A stretch of 64,000 bases of DNA, from the NCBI RefSeq assembly GCF_029433115.1, contig NZ_JARNTV010000010.1, positions 1-64,000 on the forward strand, read 5' to 3'. Source of the stretch: Sphingomonas sp. AOB5. Its GTDB lineage: Bacteria; Pseudomonadota; Alphaproteobacteria; Sphingomonadales; Sphingomonadaceae. The translations under genes were made by a program, and so were the position numbers. Each line of letters starts with the position of its first letter. The stretch's first letter is position 1. Under the pieces are notes generated by a model, which was not told the DNA's origin, did no database searches, and saw only the letters and a list, made by a program, of their open reading frames with translations. This document shows, in pieces, positions 34,501-44,516 of the stretch.

Positions 34501-35835
34501 ATGTCCGTCAGCGAAATGATCCTGATCGGGCTCGCAATAGCCGCGCCGATCATTGCCGCCACTTCGGCATTCTGGGGACTGACCCGCGAAGTTTCGACAA
34601 AGGCCGAGGATGGCAGCAAGCAGCTCACGCCCGCGGGCCGGGTGGCGATCGGCTTTGCCGCGATCAGCGCGCTGGTCGCGGTGACCAGCATCGGCTTCAA
34701 GGCCATGGTCGACAACGACAAGCAGCGGACGGAAGCCGAACGGCGGGAAAGGGCCGCGGCCGACGCACGGCTGCTGGCACTCCAGCAGAAACAGGCAGCC
34801 GAAGCCGAACAGCGCGACGAGGCCAATTGGCGCGCGTTTAACAAGAGATATCAGGAGGCGCTGAGCCAGCTCGGCATTGCCGCGACCCGCGAGGAAGGCG
34901 GCCGCATCGTCTCCAACCAGGACCTGCTCGCCGCGATCGAGGAACAACGCGACCGCACCATCGCGGGCAATGCGCGGATCTTCCAGCTCGCCCAGTCACA
35001 ACGCATCGTCCTGCAGGGCCAGCCGCTCGGCTCGCTGCGGATCCGGATGACCTTTGGCGGGTTCAGCGCCACAGAGTTTGAGACGTTGAAAGAGGGCTTC
35101 GCCGCTGTCGCCGAATATGACGAGAGCGACGACGAATACGGCCGTCTTGCCGATGCCCATGAATATTTCGACGATTCAAACAGCTATCGGCACACCTTCA
35201 TCCCGCTGCTGCAAATGCTGATGGCTGACGCGGATTCACCCGAGCAGACCGACGATCTCATTCTCGCGCTCGATGTCGACGGCACCGGCGCCTGGGTGCT
35301 GCCGATCGGCGTGACCAGCCAGAAGGCAACACGCGGTCTCGTCTTCAACGACGACTGGCTGGACGCCGCCGGAAACCCAAATGGAGACCCGGCCGAGGAC
35401 ATTAAACAGGAGAATGGTGCCTGCACCGTCCCGCGCATGACGATGGACCAACGTCGGCGGGAGGTGTCGCTCGAAGTCAATCTGCAGGGCAATTGCCTGC
35501 CGTTCGCGATCCACCGCGCCGGTACTTCGAACGTCATCGCACGGCTGACCGATCGCCCCGCGACGGTGATCTATCGCAACGGCAACAAGCTTTCGCCGAT
35601 CACCGCAACCAACGTGGCTGACATCACCGATTGGGTCACGCGCAATTGCTGGGCCAGTCAGCTCTATGGCAAGGGCGGGAAATATATCCAGCTAACCGCC
35701 GTACCCAATCAGCGGAACGATCTGGCGATCACCCGGACGCTTCGTTTCGAGGGGATCGGAGACATGACCTATCAGCCGACATTCTACGACAATCGCGAGG
35801 ATTGGGACGCAGGCCGATGCGCGCGGTTCCGCTAG
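34501..35835 (+). CDS. membrane-anchored coiled-coil protein of unknown function
   Basis: A 444-residue protein that starts MSVSEMILIGLAIAAPIIAA after AAGGGGGG. Two membrane helices near residues 5-25 and 50-68 are followed by a coiled coil of about 60 residues (EAERRERAAADARLLALQQKQ) and a large soluble C-terminal domain containing several Cys. The layout resembles a stress or membrane-sensor protein, but I recognise no family. It lies between the autotransporter terminator and the convergent metallophosphoesterase. Confidence 0.75.
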   Translation: MSVSEMILIGLAIAAPIIAATSAFWGLTREVSTKAEDGSKQLTPAGRVAIGFAAISALVAVTSIGFKAMVDNDKQRTEAERRERAAADARLLALQQKQAAEAEQRDEANWRAFNKRYQEALSQLGIAATREEGGRIVSNQDLLAAIEEQRDRTIAGNARIFQLAQSQRIVLQGQPLGSLRIRMTFGGFSATEFETLKEGFAAVAEYDESDDEYGRLADAHEYFDDSNSYRHTFIPLLQMLMADADSPEQTDDLILALDVDGTGAWVLPIGVTSQKATRGLVFNDDWLDAAGNPNGDPAEDIKQENGACTVPRMTMDQRRREVSLEVNLQGNCLPFAIHRAGTSNVIARLTDRPATVIYRNGNKLSPITATNVADITDWVTRNCWASQLYGKGGKYIQLTAVPNQRNDLAITRTLRFEGIGDMTYQPTFYDNREDWDAGRCARFR

Positions 35836-35847
35836 CCGCGATCCGCT

Positions 35848-36576
35848 TCAGTCCATCACCCGCGCCAGCGTCCGGAACGCCCTGCCCTCGATCCGGATCT
35901 CGTTGAATGAGGGCCGCGACACGCGAACGCGCTCCGACAATGTGCCCGCGCCGATCATCCGCACCGTGCGTCCGCCAACCTCCTGCACCAGATCGAACGG
36001 GTCATGGACATGCCCGGTCAACACCGCGTCCACGCCCGCCGCGGCCAGCGCCGCCAACGCCCGCCGCCCGCCGCGCGTGCTCGACGACATGCGCGTGCCG
36101 CCCTCGATCAGCGGATGGTGGCAGGCGACGAACTTCAGATCGTCCGCCGGTGCCGCCTCGACCAGTGCCAGCGCCTGCTGCAGTGCGCGGATGCCGACAT
36201 GGCCCTTCGACCAGTTGAGCCGGAACTGGAAGCGAGCGGTGGTGCGCAGCGGCACGATGCTCACGCCCTTGATGTCCAGCGGCCGCTCGATCATCCGCTC
36301 CAGCGCGGTGTAGCGTTTGTACGGCGTCACGAAGCGCGCCCATGGGTTGAAATAGGGCAGGTCGTGATTGCCCACCTCCACCGTCACCGGCCGCCCCAGC
36401 CCTTCCAGCCATTTCGACGCCGCGGCAAACTCGTGGTGCCGCGCCCGCATCGTCAGGTCGCCGGTCACAACAACCGCATCGGGCTCTTCCGCCTTCACCA
36501 GCCCCGCGAACCAGTCCAGCGCCACCTGATCCTCGGCGCCGAAATGGATGTCGCTGACATGGAACAGGCGGATCAT
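35848..36576 (-). CDS. calcineurin-like metallophosphoesterase
   Basis: A 242-residue enzyme. All five metal-binding blocks are present: SDIHFG (residues 8-13), GDLT, GNHDLP, CHHP and GHVHDP. This is the standard dinuclear site of the family. It is followed by a lipid-kinase-like gene upstream on the same strand at 1-bp spacing, so the two form an operon. The substrate could be a cyclic nucleotide or a phospholipid-type phosphodiester. Confidence 0.92.
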   Translation of the reverse strand: MIRLFHVSDIHFGAEDQVALDWFAGLVKAEEPDAVVVTGDLTMRARHHEFAAASKWLEGLGRPVTVEVGNHDLPYFNPWARFVTPYKRYTALERMIERPLDIKGVSIVPLRTTARFQFRLNWSKGHVGIRALQQALALVEAAPADDLKFVACHHPLIEGGTRMSSSTRGGRRALAALAAAGVDAVLTGHVHDPFDLVQEVGGRTVRMIGAGTLSERVRVSRPSFNEIRIEGRAFRTLARVMD

Positions 36577-36577
36577 C

Positions 36578-37408
36578 TCATGCCTCGCGGGTCGAGATGA
36601 ACGCCTTCAGGCTGGTGCCGCTGCGGATGCGCGTCGCGGGATCCAGCGTCACCGGTTCGCCGTCGAACAGCGCCAGCACCTTGCGATTGCCCTTCAGCCG
36701 CAGCTCGGGCGTATTGGTCTTGGTCACCGCATGCGCCGCCACCCAGTCGCCCGTCAGCCATTCCCAGCCCAGCTGCGCAATCGATCGCCAGTCGCGCGCG
36801 TCGACGCCGGTGACTTCCAGCCCGTCGCTGTCGGGGAACACGAAAACCGCCTGATAATGGCGCTCCAGCTCGGGCGCGCCGCGCACGCGGATGCCCTTGC
36901 GCGCAAAGGTATTCGCCCACGCCGCCCGCGCCGCCTGGAACAGCCGCCCGACCCGCCCCTTGCGCACCGCCTCGCGCGCACGGAACCAGGATGCGGCCGG
37001 ACCCAGGATCAGCCCAACGAACGCACGATGCTCCCCCGCCTCGATATAGGGCAGCGTCACCCGCGTGGTTTCCTTGTGCGCCGCAGCGATGATCTTCGCG
37101 GGATCCAGTTCCTTGTGCAGCCCCTTGGCGAGCAGGTTCATCGTCCCACCCGGCAGGATCAGGAACGATCCCTTCCATGTCGACAGTGCGCTGAGCGCCG
37201 CGTTGATCGTGCCGTCACCCGCATAGAGCACGACGGTGTCGACCTTCTTGCGGGTCAGCGAACCTCCCTTGGGGAGTTCCTCGTCGGGAAAGGCGGTGCG
37301 GCCGGCAAGCTCCATCCCGCGCTCGGCAAAGACCTTTTCAAGAGCCTCGCATTTGGCGGGAGTCGCAGTGCCGGAATTGGGATTGGTGATGAACCAGAGA
37401 CGTTGCAT
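36578..37408 (-). CDS. diacylglycerol/lipid kinase family protein
   Basis: A 276-residue protein that starts MQRLWFITNPNSGTATPAKCE. The nucleotide-binding motifs NPNSG, YAGDGTIN and LPGGTMNLLAKGL are those of the DAGK catalytic domain. The C-terminal domain contains VTLDPATRIRSG. It is one base upstream of the phosphoesterase, so they are co-transcribed. I start at 37408 because the frame to 37447 adds unlike sequence. The lipid substrate is not clear. Confidence 0.9.
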   Translation of the reverse strand: MQRLWFITNPNSGTATPAKCEALEKVFAERGMELAGRTAFPDEELPKGGSLTRKKVDTVVLYAGDGTINAALSALSTWKGSFLILPGGTMNLLAKGLHKELDPAKIIAAAHKETTRVTLPYIEAGEHRAFVGLILGPAASWFRAREAVRKGRVGRLFQAARAAWANTFARKGIRVRGAPELERHYQAVFVFPDSDGLEVTGVDARDWRSIAQLGWEWLTGDWVAAHAVTKTNTPELRLKGNRKVLALFDGEPVTLDPATRIRSGTSLKAFISTREA

Positions 37409-37447
37409 GGTGATCGTAACGCATCGGAATCGATTTGGTGGCGGCAA

Positions 37448-37666
37448 TTATGGACCGATTGCCCGAAACAGATTGAAATAGCTCGTCACGGCGAAGATCC
37501 ACAGGATCACCAGGGCCTGGAACCACGCGGCGCGAATGCGGATCGCCAAAGCGGCAAGGATTGCGCTGCCAACCGGGAACAGATTCCATATCGTCTGGCT
37601 CCACCTGCCCGTCGTGCTGGCGCTGTAAAGGTTCATGACGATGGCCAGCACCAGCGAGATCAGCAT
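37448..37666 (-). CDS. small membrane protein of unknown function
   Basis: A 72-residue hydrophobic protein, MLISLVLAIVMNLYSASTTG onward, with two to three membrane segments. It is 6 bp after the next small membrane gene on the same strand. It may be a real short gene but has no recognised family. Confidence 0.55.
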   Translation of the reverse strand: MLISLVLAIVMNLYSASTTGRWSQTIWNLFPVGSAILAALAIRIRAAWFQALVILWIFAVTSYFNLFRAIGP

Positions 37667-37672
37667 GAGTCC

Positions 37673-38017
37673 TCATCGGTGCGCGAGTGTCTCCAGATAA
37701 AAAGCTCTCAGATCGATCCCCTCCGCAGGCACCTCATCGGGGAGCGCAGCGGCGACCATCAGGAATGAGATGACCAGGAACACGAAGTTGATCAGGAACG
37801 CCGCGATCGTCAGTGTCTGCGTGCCCGGATAGCCGAACTGCCACCACCAGAAGACGATCATCGAGTAGAGCATCATCACGGCATAGACGATGGTCAACCA
37901 GTCCCACTTCACCCGCGATCCGGCGCGCAACAGCTTGTGGAAGCTGGTCAGTAGATCGGCGACGCCCAGCCCGATGACGACCCCGATAAATGCGAGCACC
38001 AACTCGTTCAGCGACAT
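37673..38017 (-). CDS. small membrane protein of unknown function
   Basis: A 114-residue protein with three membrane helices (LVLAFIGVVIGLGVADLLTSF, then LTIVYAVMMLYSMIVFWWWQF and TLTIAAFLINFVFLVISFLM). SFHKLLRAGSRVKWDW forms the first cytoplasmic loop. It precedes the 72-residue protein by 6 bp, so the pair probably act together. No family was recognised. Confidence 0.7.
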   Translation of the reverse strand: MSLNELVLAFIGVVIGLGVADLLTSFHKLLRAGSRVKWDWLTIVYAVMMLYSMIVFWWWQFGYPGTQTLTIAAFLINFVFLVISFLMVAAALPDEVPAEGIDLRAFYLETLAHR

Positions 38018-38076
38018 GATGGCCCTCCCCGGGCATCATGGCTCAGCGTGACGCCAGCCGCCAGACCGGCGCGACG

Positions 38077-39570
38077 TCAATAGCGGTACAATCGCACCTT
38101 CTGGACCCCGAATTGCCCCGGCGGCAGCCGCACATGCCGCCCCTGATGGGTCTCGTCGCCGTTCAGGCGCCTGCCCGCGATCCACTTGCCGCCCTCGAAC
38201 CGCCCCTCGTCCACCGCGTCCAGCCCTGCCCGGCCCTTCCCATCCGCCGGCTCGACCGTGAGCGTCACGCCGCGGCCCGCGACAAGGAATTCCTCCCCAC
38301 CCAGCCAGATCACCATCCCGCCATGCTCCGACGGCTGCTGCTTGTCCTTCGCTGTCCACGGATCGACGAAGCTGACCGTCAGGCGATAGCCGCCGATCGT
38401 CACGCTCTGCGGCGCTTCGTCCACCACCCCGTCGAACGTCACCGGCGGCGCGAAGCCCGCAATCCGCCCCTCGGACTGCGCCGTCAGGATCACCGGCGCC
38501 ATGCTTTCCAGCAGTGCGTACAGCCCGCCCAGCCGCTCGGCGCCAGCATCGGAGATATTCTCGATCGAAAAGGGGCTGAACCCCATGCCGCCATGCTTGC
38601 CGATCACCAGCATCGCATTCGCCGCCGCGCGCGGATCCCCGGCATTGTTCGCTTCGGGCACGAACAGCGGGTTCTGCGGCGTCACATAGCCCGCGACGAT
38701 CCCCGCGAAGTTCGGGAAATAGATGTCCGGCGCGATGAAATCTATCGACGGCGCGCCCTTGCGCCATTCGGCCATCAGATGCGCCAGCGGGCCGCCGCTG
38801 GGATATTCGCCCGGCTTCTTGCCCGGCCGCCCCTGCGCCCCGTTGACGAACATCGGCAGTGGATAGGCCCGCTTGCCCGCCCCCGCCACAACCTCGACGA
38901 ACCGCGCATAGCTCAGCGCCGTGAACCGCTCCTCATCGCCGCCCGCCTTGGCATAGGCCGCATCCGCCACCGCACCATGCTCGCGCGCGGTCGGCAGGAA
39001 GCCGATCTCATTCTCCACCTGCACCATGATAACCGTGTGCCGCTCGCCATCCACCTTGCGCAGATGCGCCATCAGCGCCGCAAACGCCCGCGCATCGGCA
39101 TCGCGCACCGCGGGCGAAAGCGCGGAAAGGATCTCCTGCGATCTGCCCTCGGCATCGGTGGTGCGCGGAAAGCGCTTCGTATCGCGCTTCACCCATGCCG
39201 GCACATAGCTCGACATCGAATTCTTCCACGTGCCGAACCACAGGATCACCAGCCGCATATCGCTGGCGCGGGCATCCTCGATCAGCCAGTTGACGCTGGA
39301 GAAATCGAACTGCCCCTCGACCGGCTCGATCAGCTCCCAGCTGACCGGCGCCAGCACCGTGTTCAGCCGCATCGCGCGCAGCTTAGCCCAGTGCCGGGCC
39401 ATATAGGCGCGGTTCGATGAACTGCTGTTGCCCAGTTCGCCGCCCAGGATCAGGAACGGCTTTCCGTCCACGATCAACTGCCGCACCTCGCCGCGCTGCG
39501 CGACTTGCGGGATCTGGGCAAAGGCCGGCGTCGCGGCCAGCAGCATGAGCGAAAATAGCCAGCGGATCAT
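38077..39570 (-). CDS. GH35-type beta-galactosidase with DUF5597 domain
   Basis: A 497-residue secreted glycosidase. The signal peptide is MIRWLFSLMLLAATPAFAQ. The TIM barrel shows the acid/base region MVQVENEIGF (the Glu pair of clan A) and a later nucleophile candidate in LFVPEANNAGD. The C-terminal beta-domain corresponds to DUF5597. A perfect LacI-type palindrome lies 16 bp upstream of the start. No transporter or LacI gene is adjacent. The natural galactoside is not known. Confidence 0.88.
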   Translation of the reverse strand: MIRWLFSLMLLAATPAFAQIPQVAQRGEVRQLIVDGKPFLILGGELGNSSSSNRAYMARHWAKLRAMRLNTVLAPVSWELIEPVEGQFDFSSVNWLIEDARASDMRLVILWFGTWKNSMSSYVPAWVKRDTKRFPRTTDAEGRSQEILSALSPAVRDADARAFAALMAHLRKVDGERHTVIMVQVENEIGFLPTAREHGAVADAAYAKAGGDEERFTALSYARFVEVVAGAGKRAYPLPMFVNGAQGRPGKKPGEYPSGGPLAHLMAEWRKGAPSIDFIAPDIYFPNFAGIVAGYVTPQNPLFVPEANNAGDPRAAANAMLVIGKHGGMGFSPFSIENISDAGAERLGGLYALLESMAPVILTAQSEGRIAGFAPPVTFDGVVDEAPQSVTIGGYRLTVSFVDPWTAKDKQQPSEHGGMVIWLGGEEFLVAGRGVTLTVEPADGKGRAGLDAVDEGRFEGGKWIAGRRLNGDETHQGRHVRLPPGQFGVQKVRLYRY

Positions 39571-39585
39571 GCCGGCATCTTGTTA

Positions 39586-39597
39586 TGTTAGCGCTAA
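39586..39597. promoter_or_regulatory. LacI-family operator
   Basis: GTTAGCGCTAAC is a perfect 12-bp palindrome with the central CG step typical of LacI/GalR sites. It lies 16 bp upstream of the glycosidase start, in the position of a promoter-blocking operator. The matching repressor is not encoded in the window. Confidence 0.75.
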
Positions 39598-39621
39598 CCA
39601 GCGCAAGCGATTTCGTGAGGC

Positions 39622-40116
39622 CTACTGGATCGCGATAAGCTGGATGGTGAACAGCAGGGTCGCATTGCCCGGGATCGGACCGCGGCCGTTGGGGCCATAG
39701 GCCATGTCCGCCGGGATCGCGATTTCGATCGTGTCGCCCACACCCATGTTCGGCACCGCCACCTGCCAGCCCTTGACCAGCCGGTTCAGCGGGAAGGTCG
39801 CCGGCTCGCCGCGCTTGAACGAGCTGTCGAACTCGGTGCCGTCGATCAGCGTGCCGGCATAGTGCAGCGTCACCGTATCGGTCACCGCCGGATGCCGTCC
39901 GGTGCCATCGCCCTTCACCCGGCGCCAGCGACCATTGCCCGGCAAGGGCTGCCAGCCGTCCGCCGCCTTCAGGCTGGAGATCGCGAGCTGCTGGCGGTTG
40001 TGCCACGCGGCGTCCTGCGGCGTGGTCGCGTCGGGCGCGTCCTGCACCATCGCGGCAGCGGGAATGACGGCGGCGACCACCGCATAGGGCAGCACATAGG
40101 GGAGGAACTTGATCAT
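39622..40116 (-). CDS. FKBP-type peptidyl-prolyl cis-trans isomerase
   Basis: A 164-residue exported isomerase. The N-terminus MIKFLPYVLPYAVVAAVIPA is a signal or anchor. The FKBP core is VTLHYAGTLIDGTEFDSSFKRGEPATFPL, then VKGWQVAVPNMGVGDTIEIAIPADMAYGP and a final TLLFTIQLIAI. It lies 6 bp after pccA. It assists proline isomerisation in periplasmic protein folding. Confidence 0.93.
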   Translation of the reverse strand: MIKFLPYVLPYAVVAAVIPAAAMVQDAPDATTPQDAAWHNRQQLAISSLKAADGWQPLPGNGRWRRVKGDGTGRHPAVTDTVTLHYAGTLIDGTEFDSSFKRGEPATFPLNRLVKGWQVAVPNMGVGDTIEIAIPADMAYGPNGRGPIPGNATLLFTIQLIAIQ

Positions 40117-40122
40117 CGGCCC

Positions 40123-42177
40123 TTATTCGAATTCGAGGATCGCCGCGTCAACCGCCAGACTGTCGCCGGGTGCGAAGTTCGCCGCCTTCACCACCGCGGC
40201 CTTCTCGGCGCGCAGGATATTTTCCATCTTCATCGCCTCGACCACCGCCAGCGGCTGGCCCGCCTCCACCTTGTCGCCCGGCTGGACGTGCAACTGGGTC
40301 AGCAGGCCCGGCATCGGCGCCAGCAGGAAGCGCGACATGTCCGGCGGGATCTTCTCGATCATGTGCTTCGCCAGCGCCGCCACGCGCGGACGATAGACAC
40401 GCACCTGATGCGATGCGCCGCGCGTGGTGATCTTCCAGTGCCCGCGCTTGCGCTCGATCTGCACCGACAGCGTCTCGCCATCGATCGTCGCGTCCACCAG
40501 CCGCTGGCCGGGCTGATAGGCCATGTTCAGCGCCATGGCCCGGTTATCCACCACGGTCATGATCTGGTCGAAGATCACCTGATGCTTGTTGCCGTCGAAC
40601 GAGACGATCCATTCGGTCGACACCGCCGGAGCGCCGTTCAACTGCCCGCTGATACTCCCCGCCCAACTCGCTTCGGTCGCCGCGACGAACGCCGCCACTG
40701 CCGCGATCTTCGCCGCCAGCCCCTCGGCCGCAGGCGCGCCCGCAAAGCCCTCGGGATATTCCTCGGCGATGAAGCCGGTGGTCAGTTCGCCCGCGCGGAA
40801 ACGCGGATGCTGCATGATCGCCGACAGGAAATCGAGATTGTTGCCCACCCCTTCCAGCTGGAACCGGTCGAGCGCAGTCACCTGAAGGTCCGCCGCCTCG
40901 TCGCGCGTCTCGCCCCAAGTGATCAACTTCGCGATCATCGGATCGTAGAACATGCTGACTTCGCCGCCCTCGCGAACGCCGTCATCGACGCGGACATAGC
41001 CCTTGCCCGTCTGCTCCGGTGCGGGGCCGCAACATCCCGCATGGGCGTGCGCGCCGGGGCTGCCCGGCACCGTCTCCATCGGCGGATGATAGCGGGTCAG
41101 CCGCCCGGTCGAGGGCAGGAAGCCGCGATACGGATCCTCGGCATAGACGCGGTTTTCGATCGCCCAGCCGGTCAGCGTCACCTCGTCCTGGGTGAAGGCC
41201 AAAGGTTCGCCCGATGCCACGCGGATCATCTGCTCGACCAGATCGAGGCCGGTGATCGCCTCGGTCACCGGATGCTCCACCTGCAGGCGGGTGTTCATCT
41301 CGAGGAAGTAGAAGCCCTGCCCGGTCGTGTCCGCGCCGCTGACGATCAGCTCGACCGTGCCCGCGCTGTAATAGCCCACGGCCCGCGACAGCGCGACCGC
41401 CTGCTCGCCCATCGCCTTGCGCATCTCGGGCGTGACGAAGGGCGACGGCGCCTCTTCCACCACCTTCTGGTGGCGCCGCTGGATCGAGCATTCGCGCTCG
41501 CCCAGATAGACGATGTTGCCATGCTGATCGCCCAGCACCTGGATCTCGATATGGCGCGGGCTCTCGATGAACTTCTCGATGAACACGCGGTCGTCGCCGA
41601 ACGACGCCAACCCCTCGCGCTTGGTCGCCTCGAAGCCTTCGCGGACGTCCTTCTCGGAATAAGCGAGGCGCATGCCCTTGCCGCCGCCGCCAGCCGAGGC
41701 CTTCATCATCACCGGATAGCCGATCTCGTTCGAGATGCGCACGGCATGCTCGGTATCGTCGATCACCCCGACAAAGCCGGGCACGACGTTCACCCCCGCG
41801 GCCTTGGCCAGCTTCTTGGACTCGATCTTGTCGCCCATCGCCGCAATGGCATTCGGCGGCGGCCCGACGAACGCGATGCCCGCCTCCGCGCAAGCCTTGG
41901 CGAAGCTCTCGCGCTCGGACAGGAAGCCATATCCCGGATGGATCGCATCCGCCCCGGTCTCCTTGGCGGCAAGCAGGATCAGCTCGGCCTTGAGATAGGA
42001 TTCAGACGCAGGCGCCGGCCCCAGCCGAACCGCCTCGTCCGCCATCAGCACATGCGGGCTGCGCGCATCGGCATCGGAATAAACCGCGACGGTCTTGATG
42101 CCCATCTTCTTGGCGGTCCGCATCACGCGGCATGCAATCTCGCCGCGATTGGCGACCAGGATTTTGGTGATCATCAT
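40123..42177 (-). CDS. pccA: propionyl-CoA carboxylase alpha subunit (biotin-containing)
   Basis: A 684-residue subunit. Residues 1-450 are biotin carboxylase (ILVANRGEIACRVMRTAKKMG, ATP-grasp KASAGGGGKGMRLAY, and EMNTRLQVEHPVTE). A BT linker follows, and the C-terminal carrier domain has VVEAMKMEN with the biotinylated Lys650. It forms propionyl-CoA carboxylase with pccB. The start overlaps the esterase stop (ATGA); a second ATG sits three bases in. Co-transcription with bioB supplies its cofactor. Confidence 0.96.
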   Translation of the reverse strand: MMITKILVANRGEIACRVMRTAKKMGIKTVAVYSDADARSPHVLMADEAVRLGPAPASESYLKAELILLAAKETGADAIHPGYGFLSERESFAKACAEAGIAFVGPPPNAIAAMGDKIESKKLAKAAGVNVVPGFVGVIDDTEHAVRISNEIGYPVMMKASAGGGGKGMRLAYSEKDVREGFEATKREGLASFGDDRVFIEKFIESPRHIEIQVLGDQHGNIVYLGERECSIQRRHQKVVEEAPSPFVTPEMRKAMGEQAVALSRAVGYYSAGTVELIVSGADTTGQGFYFLEMNTRLQVEHPVTEAITGLDLVEQMIRVASGEPLAFTQDEVTLTGWAIENRVYAEDPYRGFLPSTGRLTRYHPPMETVPGSPGAHAHAGCCGPAPEQTGKGYVRVDDGVREGGEVSMFYDPMIAKLITWGETRDEAADLQVTALDRFQLEGVGNNLDFLSAIMQHPRFRAGELTTGFIAEEYPEGFAGAPAAEGLAAKIAAVAAFVAATEASWAGSISGQLNGAPAVSTEWIVSFDGNKHQVIFDQIMTVVDNRAMALNMAYQPGQRLVDATIDGETLSVQIERKRGHWKITTRGASHQVRVYRPRVAALAKHMIEKIPPDMSRFLLAPMPGLLTQLHVQPGDKVEAGQPLAVVEAMKMENILRAEKAAVVKAANFAPGDSLAVDAAILEFE

Positions 42178-43004
42178 TTGCTCTCGGATGGCGGGCCGAA
42201 CAGGGCACGCAGCGCGGCAAGTGCCGCAGGATGATAGATGGTGGCGTGGGTTTCGGCCGGCATCGGCGTGAAGCTCCAGTGCAGGCCCGCGGGCGCCGAA
42301 GATTTCAGCGCCGCGACCAGCGGATCGACGCCCATCGCCGCGCCCTCATCGGCCAGCGCCAGCCACAGCCAGCGCTCGCCCGGCACATACGCGATCACCG
42401 GCCCCACAGCCTTGACCAGCGACATGTCGTCCCACCACAGGCTGGGGCTGATCGCGATATAGCGCCGGAACAGATCGGGCTGCTTCAGCAGCGTGTCGAC
42501 CACGAACAGGCCGGCAAGCGATTCCCCCATCAGCACGGTATCGCCGGTGGTGCGGAAATTGGTCTCCACCCAGGGCAGGACCTCGCTCGACAGATAGCGA
42601 CGGAACCGCTCCGAATGCCCGGCAGTCGGCCAGGTCGCGCGATCCTTGGCATTGCTGGTCGGGAAGGCCAGCTCGTTGCGGCGATCGACCGTCTCGATCC
42701 CCACCACGATCATCGGCTGGATCGTATCGACCACCGTCCCCAACTGCGCCAGCCCCGCGATATGCTGGAAATCCTGTTCCAGACCGCCGTCGAGCAGGTA
42801 CAGCACGGGATAGTTTTTGCCGCTTGTCGCATAGCCGGGCGGCAGCCAGATATTCAGCGCGCGCTCGGCACCCATCACCTTGGACGGCAGTTTGTAGGTC
42901 TGCCCGATCGCGATAGGCGTCCCGCCCGCCGGCTGCGCCAGCGCGGGGACGGGCAGCAACAGCAACAACGCCAGGATCAGGCGCCATGTCGCCCGGCTGA
43001 TCAC
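42174..43004 (-). CDS. secreted esterase of the Fes/IroE-like alpha/beta hydrolase group
   Basis: A 276-residue protein with signal peptide [20 protein letters not shown] and a serine elbow [12 protein letters not shown]. The pre-core [10 protein letters not shown] and the His in ETHATIYHP complete the hydrolase set. Such enzymes hydrolyse siderophore or other esters. It overlaps bioB upstream and pccA downstream by four bases each, an unexpected position inside a propionate operon. Confidence 0.88.
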   Translation of the reverse strand: MISRATWRLILALLLLLPVPALAQPAGGTPIAIGQTYKLPSKVMGAERALNIWLPPGYATSGKNYPVLYLLDGGLEQDFQHIAGLAQLGTVVDTIQPMIVVGIETVDRRNELAFPTSNAKDRATWPTAGHSERFRRYLSSEVLPWVETNFRTTGDTVLMGESLAGLFVVDTLLKQPDLFRRYIAISPSLWWDDMSLVKAVGPVIAYVPGERWLWLALADEGAAMGVDPLVAALKSSAPAGLHWSFTPMPAETHATIYHPAALAALRALFGPPSESK

Positions 43005-43990
43005 TCCGCCGCCTCCAGCTCGGCCTTAACCTCGCCCTGCATCGCCCGCACACCCAGCCGCGCGAACAGCGCGCTGTCCTTGTCGTCGCCCGCATTGCCG
43101 GTGGTCAGCAGCTTGTCGCCGGTGAAGATCGAGTTCGCCCCGGCCATGAAGCAAAGCGCCTGCGTCTCATCGCTCATGCTCTCTCGGCCAGCCGACAAAC
43201 GCACCATCGACAGCGGCATCACGATGCGCGCCACCGCCACCGTCCGCACGAACTCGATCTCGTCGATCTTGGCCAGCGGCGTATCCGCCAGCATGTCGCC
43301 CAGCACCGTGCCCTTCACCGGCACCAGCGCGTTGATCGGCACGCTTTCGGGATGCGGCATCGTCGCCAGCGCATGGAGGAAACCCACCCGGTCCTCGCGC
43401 TTCTCGCCCATGCCGACGATCCCGCCCGAACACACGTTGATCCCCGCGCCGCGGACATTCTCCAGCGTCTCGATGCGATCCTCAAAGGTCCGCGTCGTAA
43501 TGACGTTCGCGTAGTTCTCGGGCGAGGTATCGATATTATGGTTGTAATAGTCGAGGCCCGCATCGGCGAGCTGCGCAGCCTGCTTCTCGCTGAGCATACC
43601 CAGCGTCATGCAGGTCTCCAGCCCCATCTGGCGCACGCCCTTCACCATCTCGACGATGGCGGGCATGTCGCGATCCTTGGGGCTGCGCCACGCCGCGCCC
43701 ATGCAGAAGCGCGACGAGCCATTGTCCTTGGCCTGTGCCGCCGCCTGCAGCACCGCGCGCACGTCCATCAGCTTGGTCGCCTTCAGGCCGGTCTCGGCAC
43801 TGGCCGACTGGTTGCAGTAACCGCAATCCTCAACGCAACCGCCGGTCTTGATCGACAACAGCGTGGAAAGCTGGACCTCGTTACGCGGATGATGCGCGCG
43901 ATGGATCGACGCCGCTTCGTACACCAGATCGAGGAAAGGCATGTCGAACAGCGCGGCAATCTCGTCGCGGGTCCAGTCGGTACGCATCAT
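43001..43990 (-). CDS. bioB: biotin synthase
   Basis: A 329-residue radical-SAM enzyme that inserts sulfur into dethiobiotin. The 4Fe-4S motif is [11 protein letters not shown], and the C-terminal half includes [22 protein letters not shown] lies six bases before ATG 43990; 43987 is the alternative start. Placing biotin synthase two genes ahead of pccA couples cofactor supply to the carboxylase. Confidence 0.97.
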   Translation of the reverse strand: MMRTDWTRDEIAALFDMPFLDLVYEAASIHRAHHPRNEVQLSTLLSIKTGGCVEDCGYCNQSASAETGLKATKLMDVRAVLQAAAQAKDNGSSRFCMGAAWRSPKDRDMPAIVEMVKGVRQMGLETCMTLGMLSEKQAAQLADAGLDYYNHNIDTSPENYANVITTRTFEDRIETLENVRGAGINVCSGGIVGMGEKREDRVGFLHALATMPHPESVPINALVPVKGTVLGDMLADTPLAKIDEIEFVRTVAVARIVMPLSMVRLSAGRESMSDETQALCFMAGANSIFTGDKLLTTGNAGDDKDSALFARLGVRAMQGEVKAELEAAE

Positions 43991-44000
43991 TCCCATTCCC

Positions 44001-44516
44001 TTACGAATCCGCCACGCCAGGCCGCAGCGACAGCGTGATCTGTTGCGGCGTCCGCGGATCGAGCGCAACGATCACCGCCATCGGCTTGCCCGCCGCATCG
44101 CGCCAGCGCCATACCGGACGGGTGCGAAAGCTGGTCCGCACAACCTGCGCGCCGTTCTGCCGCGCGATCATCGCGCGAAGCTCGGACATCAGCAGATCGT
44201 CGTCCACCGCCAGCCGCGTATACGATGTGAGGTTGCATTCGGGCGTGATCGCGCTGCCCTCGGGCCGCCCCTGATAATAATAGACGCCACCATAGGCCGA
44301 CGACCAGCTGCGCCAGTCGAGCGGCCCCTTGTCATCGAACGCATAGCCGCGCGACGAGGCCGCCGCCGCACTCTTCAACCCCTCGACATCGCGGAAGTTG
44401 GCGACGCAGGTCGCCTCGAACTCGGCGACCGCCGCCTGCTCGCTCGTCGGCCGCACGCGCATCTGCGTCATGTCCTGCGCCGGCAAGGCCGCAAGGGAAA
44501 GCAGCAGTGCGATCAT
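44001..44516 (-). CDS. exported protein of unknown function
   Basis: A 171-residue protein with a short signal [15 protein letters not shown]. The body has one Cys pair (Cys37 and Cys94 region) and [20 protein letters not shown]. The start overlaps the TlpA gene stop by four bases. It is coupled to that thiol-redox protein and followed 10 bp later by bioB. No family was recognised. Confidence 0.7.
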   Translation of the reverse strand: MIALLLSLAALPAQDMTQMRVRPTSEQAAVAEFEATCVANFRDVEGLKSAAAASSRGYAFDDKGPLDWRSWSSAYGGVYYYQGRPEGSAITPECNLTSYTRLAVDDDLLMSELRAMIARQNGAQVVRTSFRTRPVWRWRDAAGKPMAVIVALDPRTPQQITLSLRPGVADS

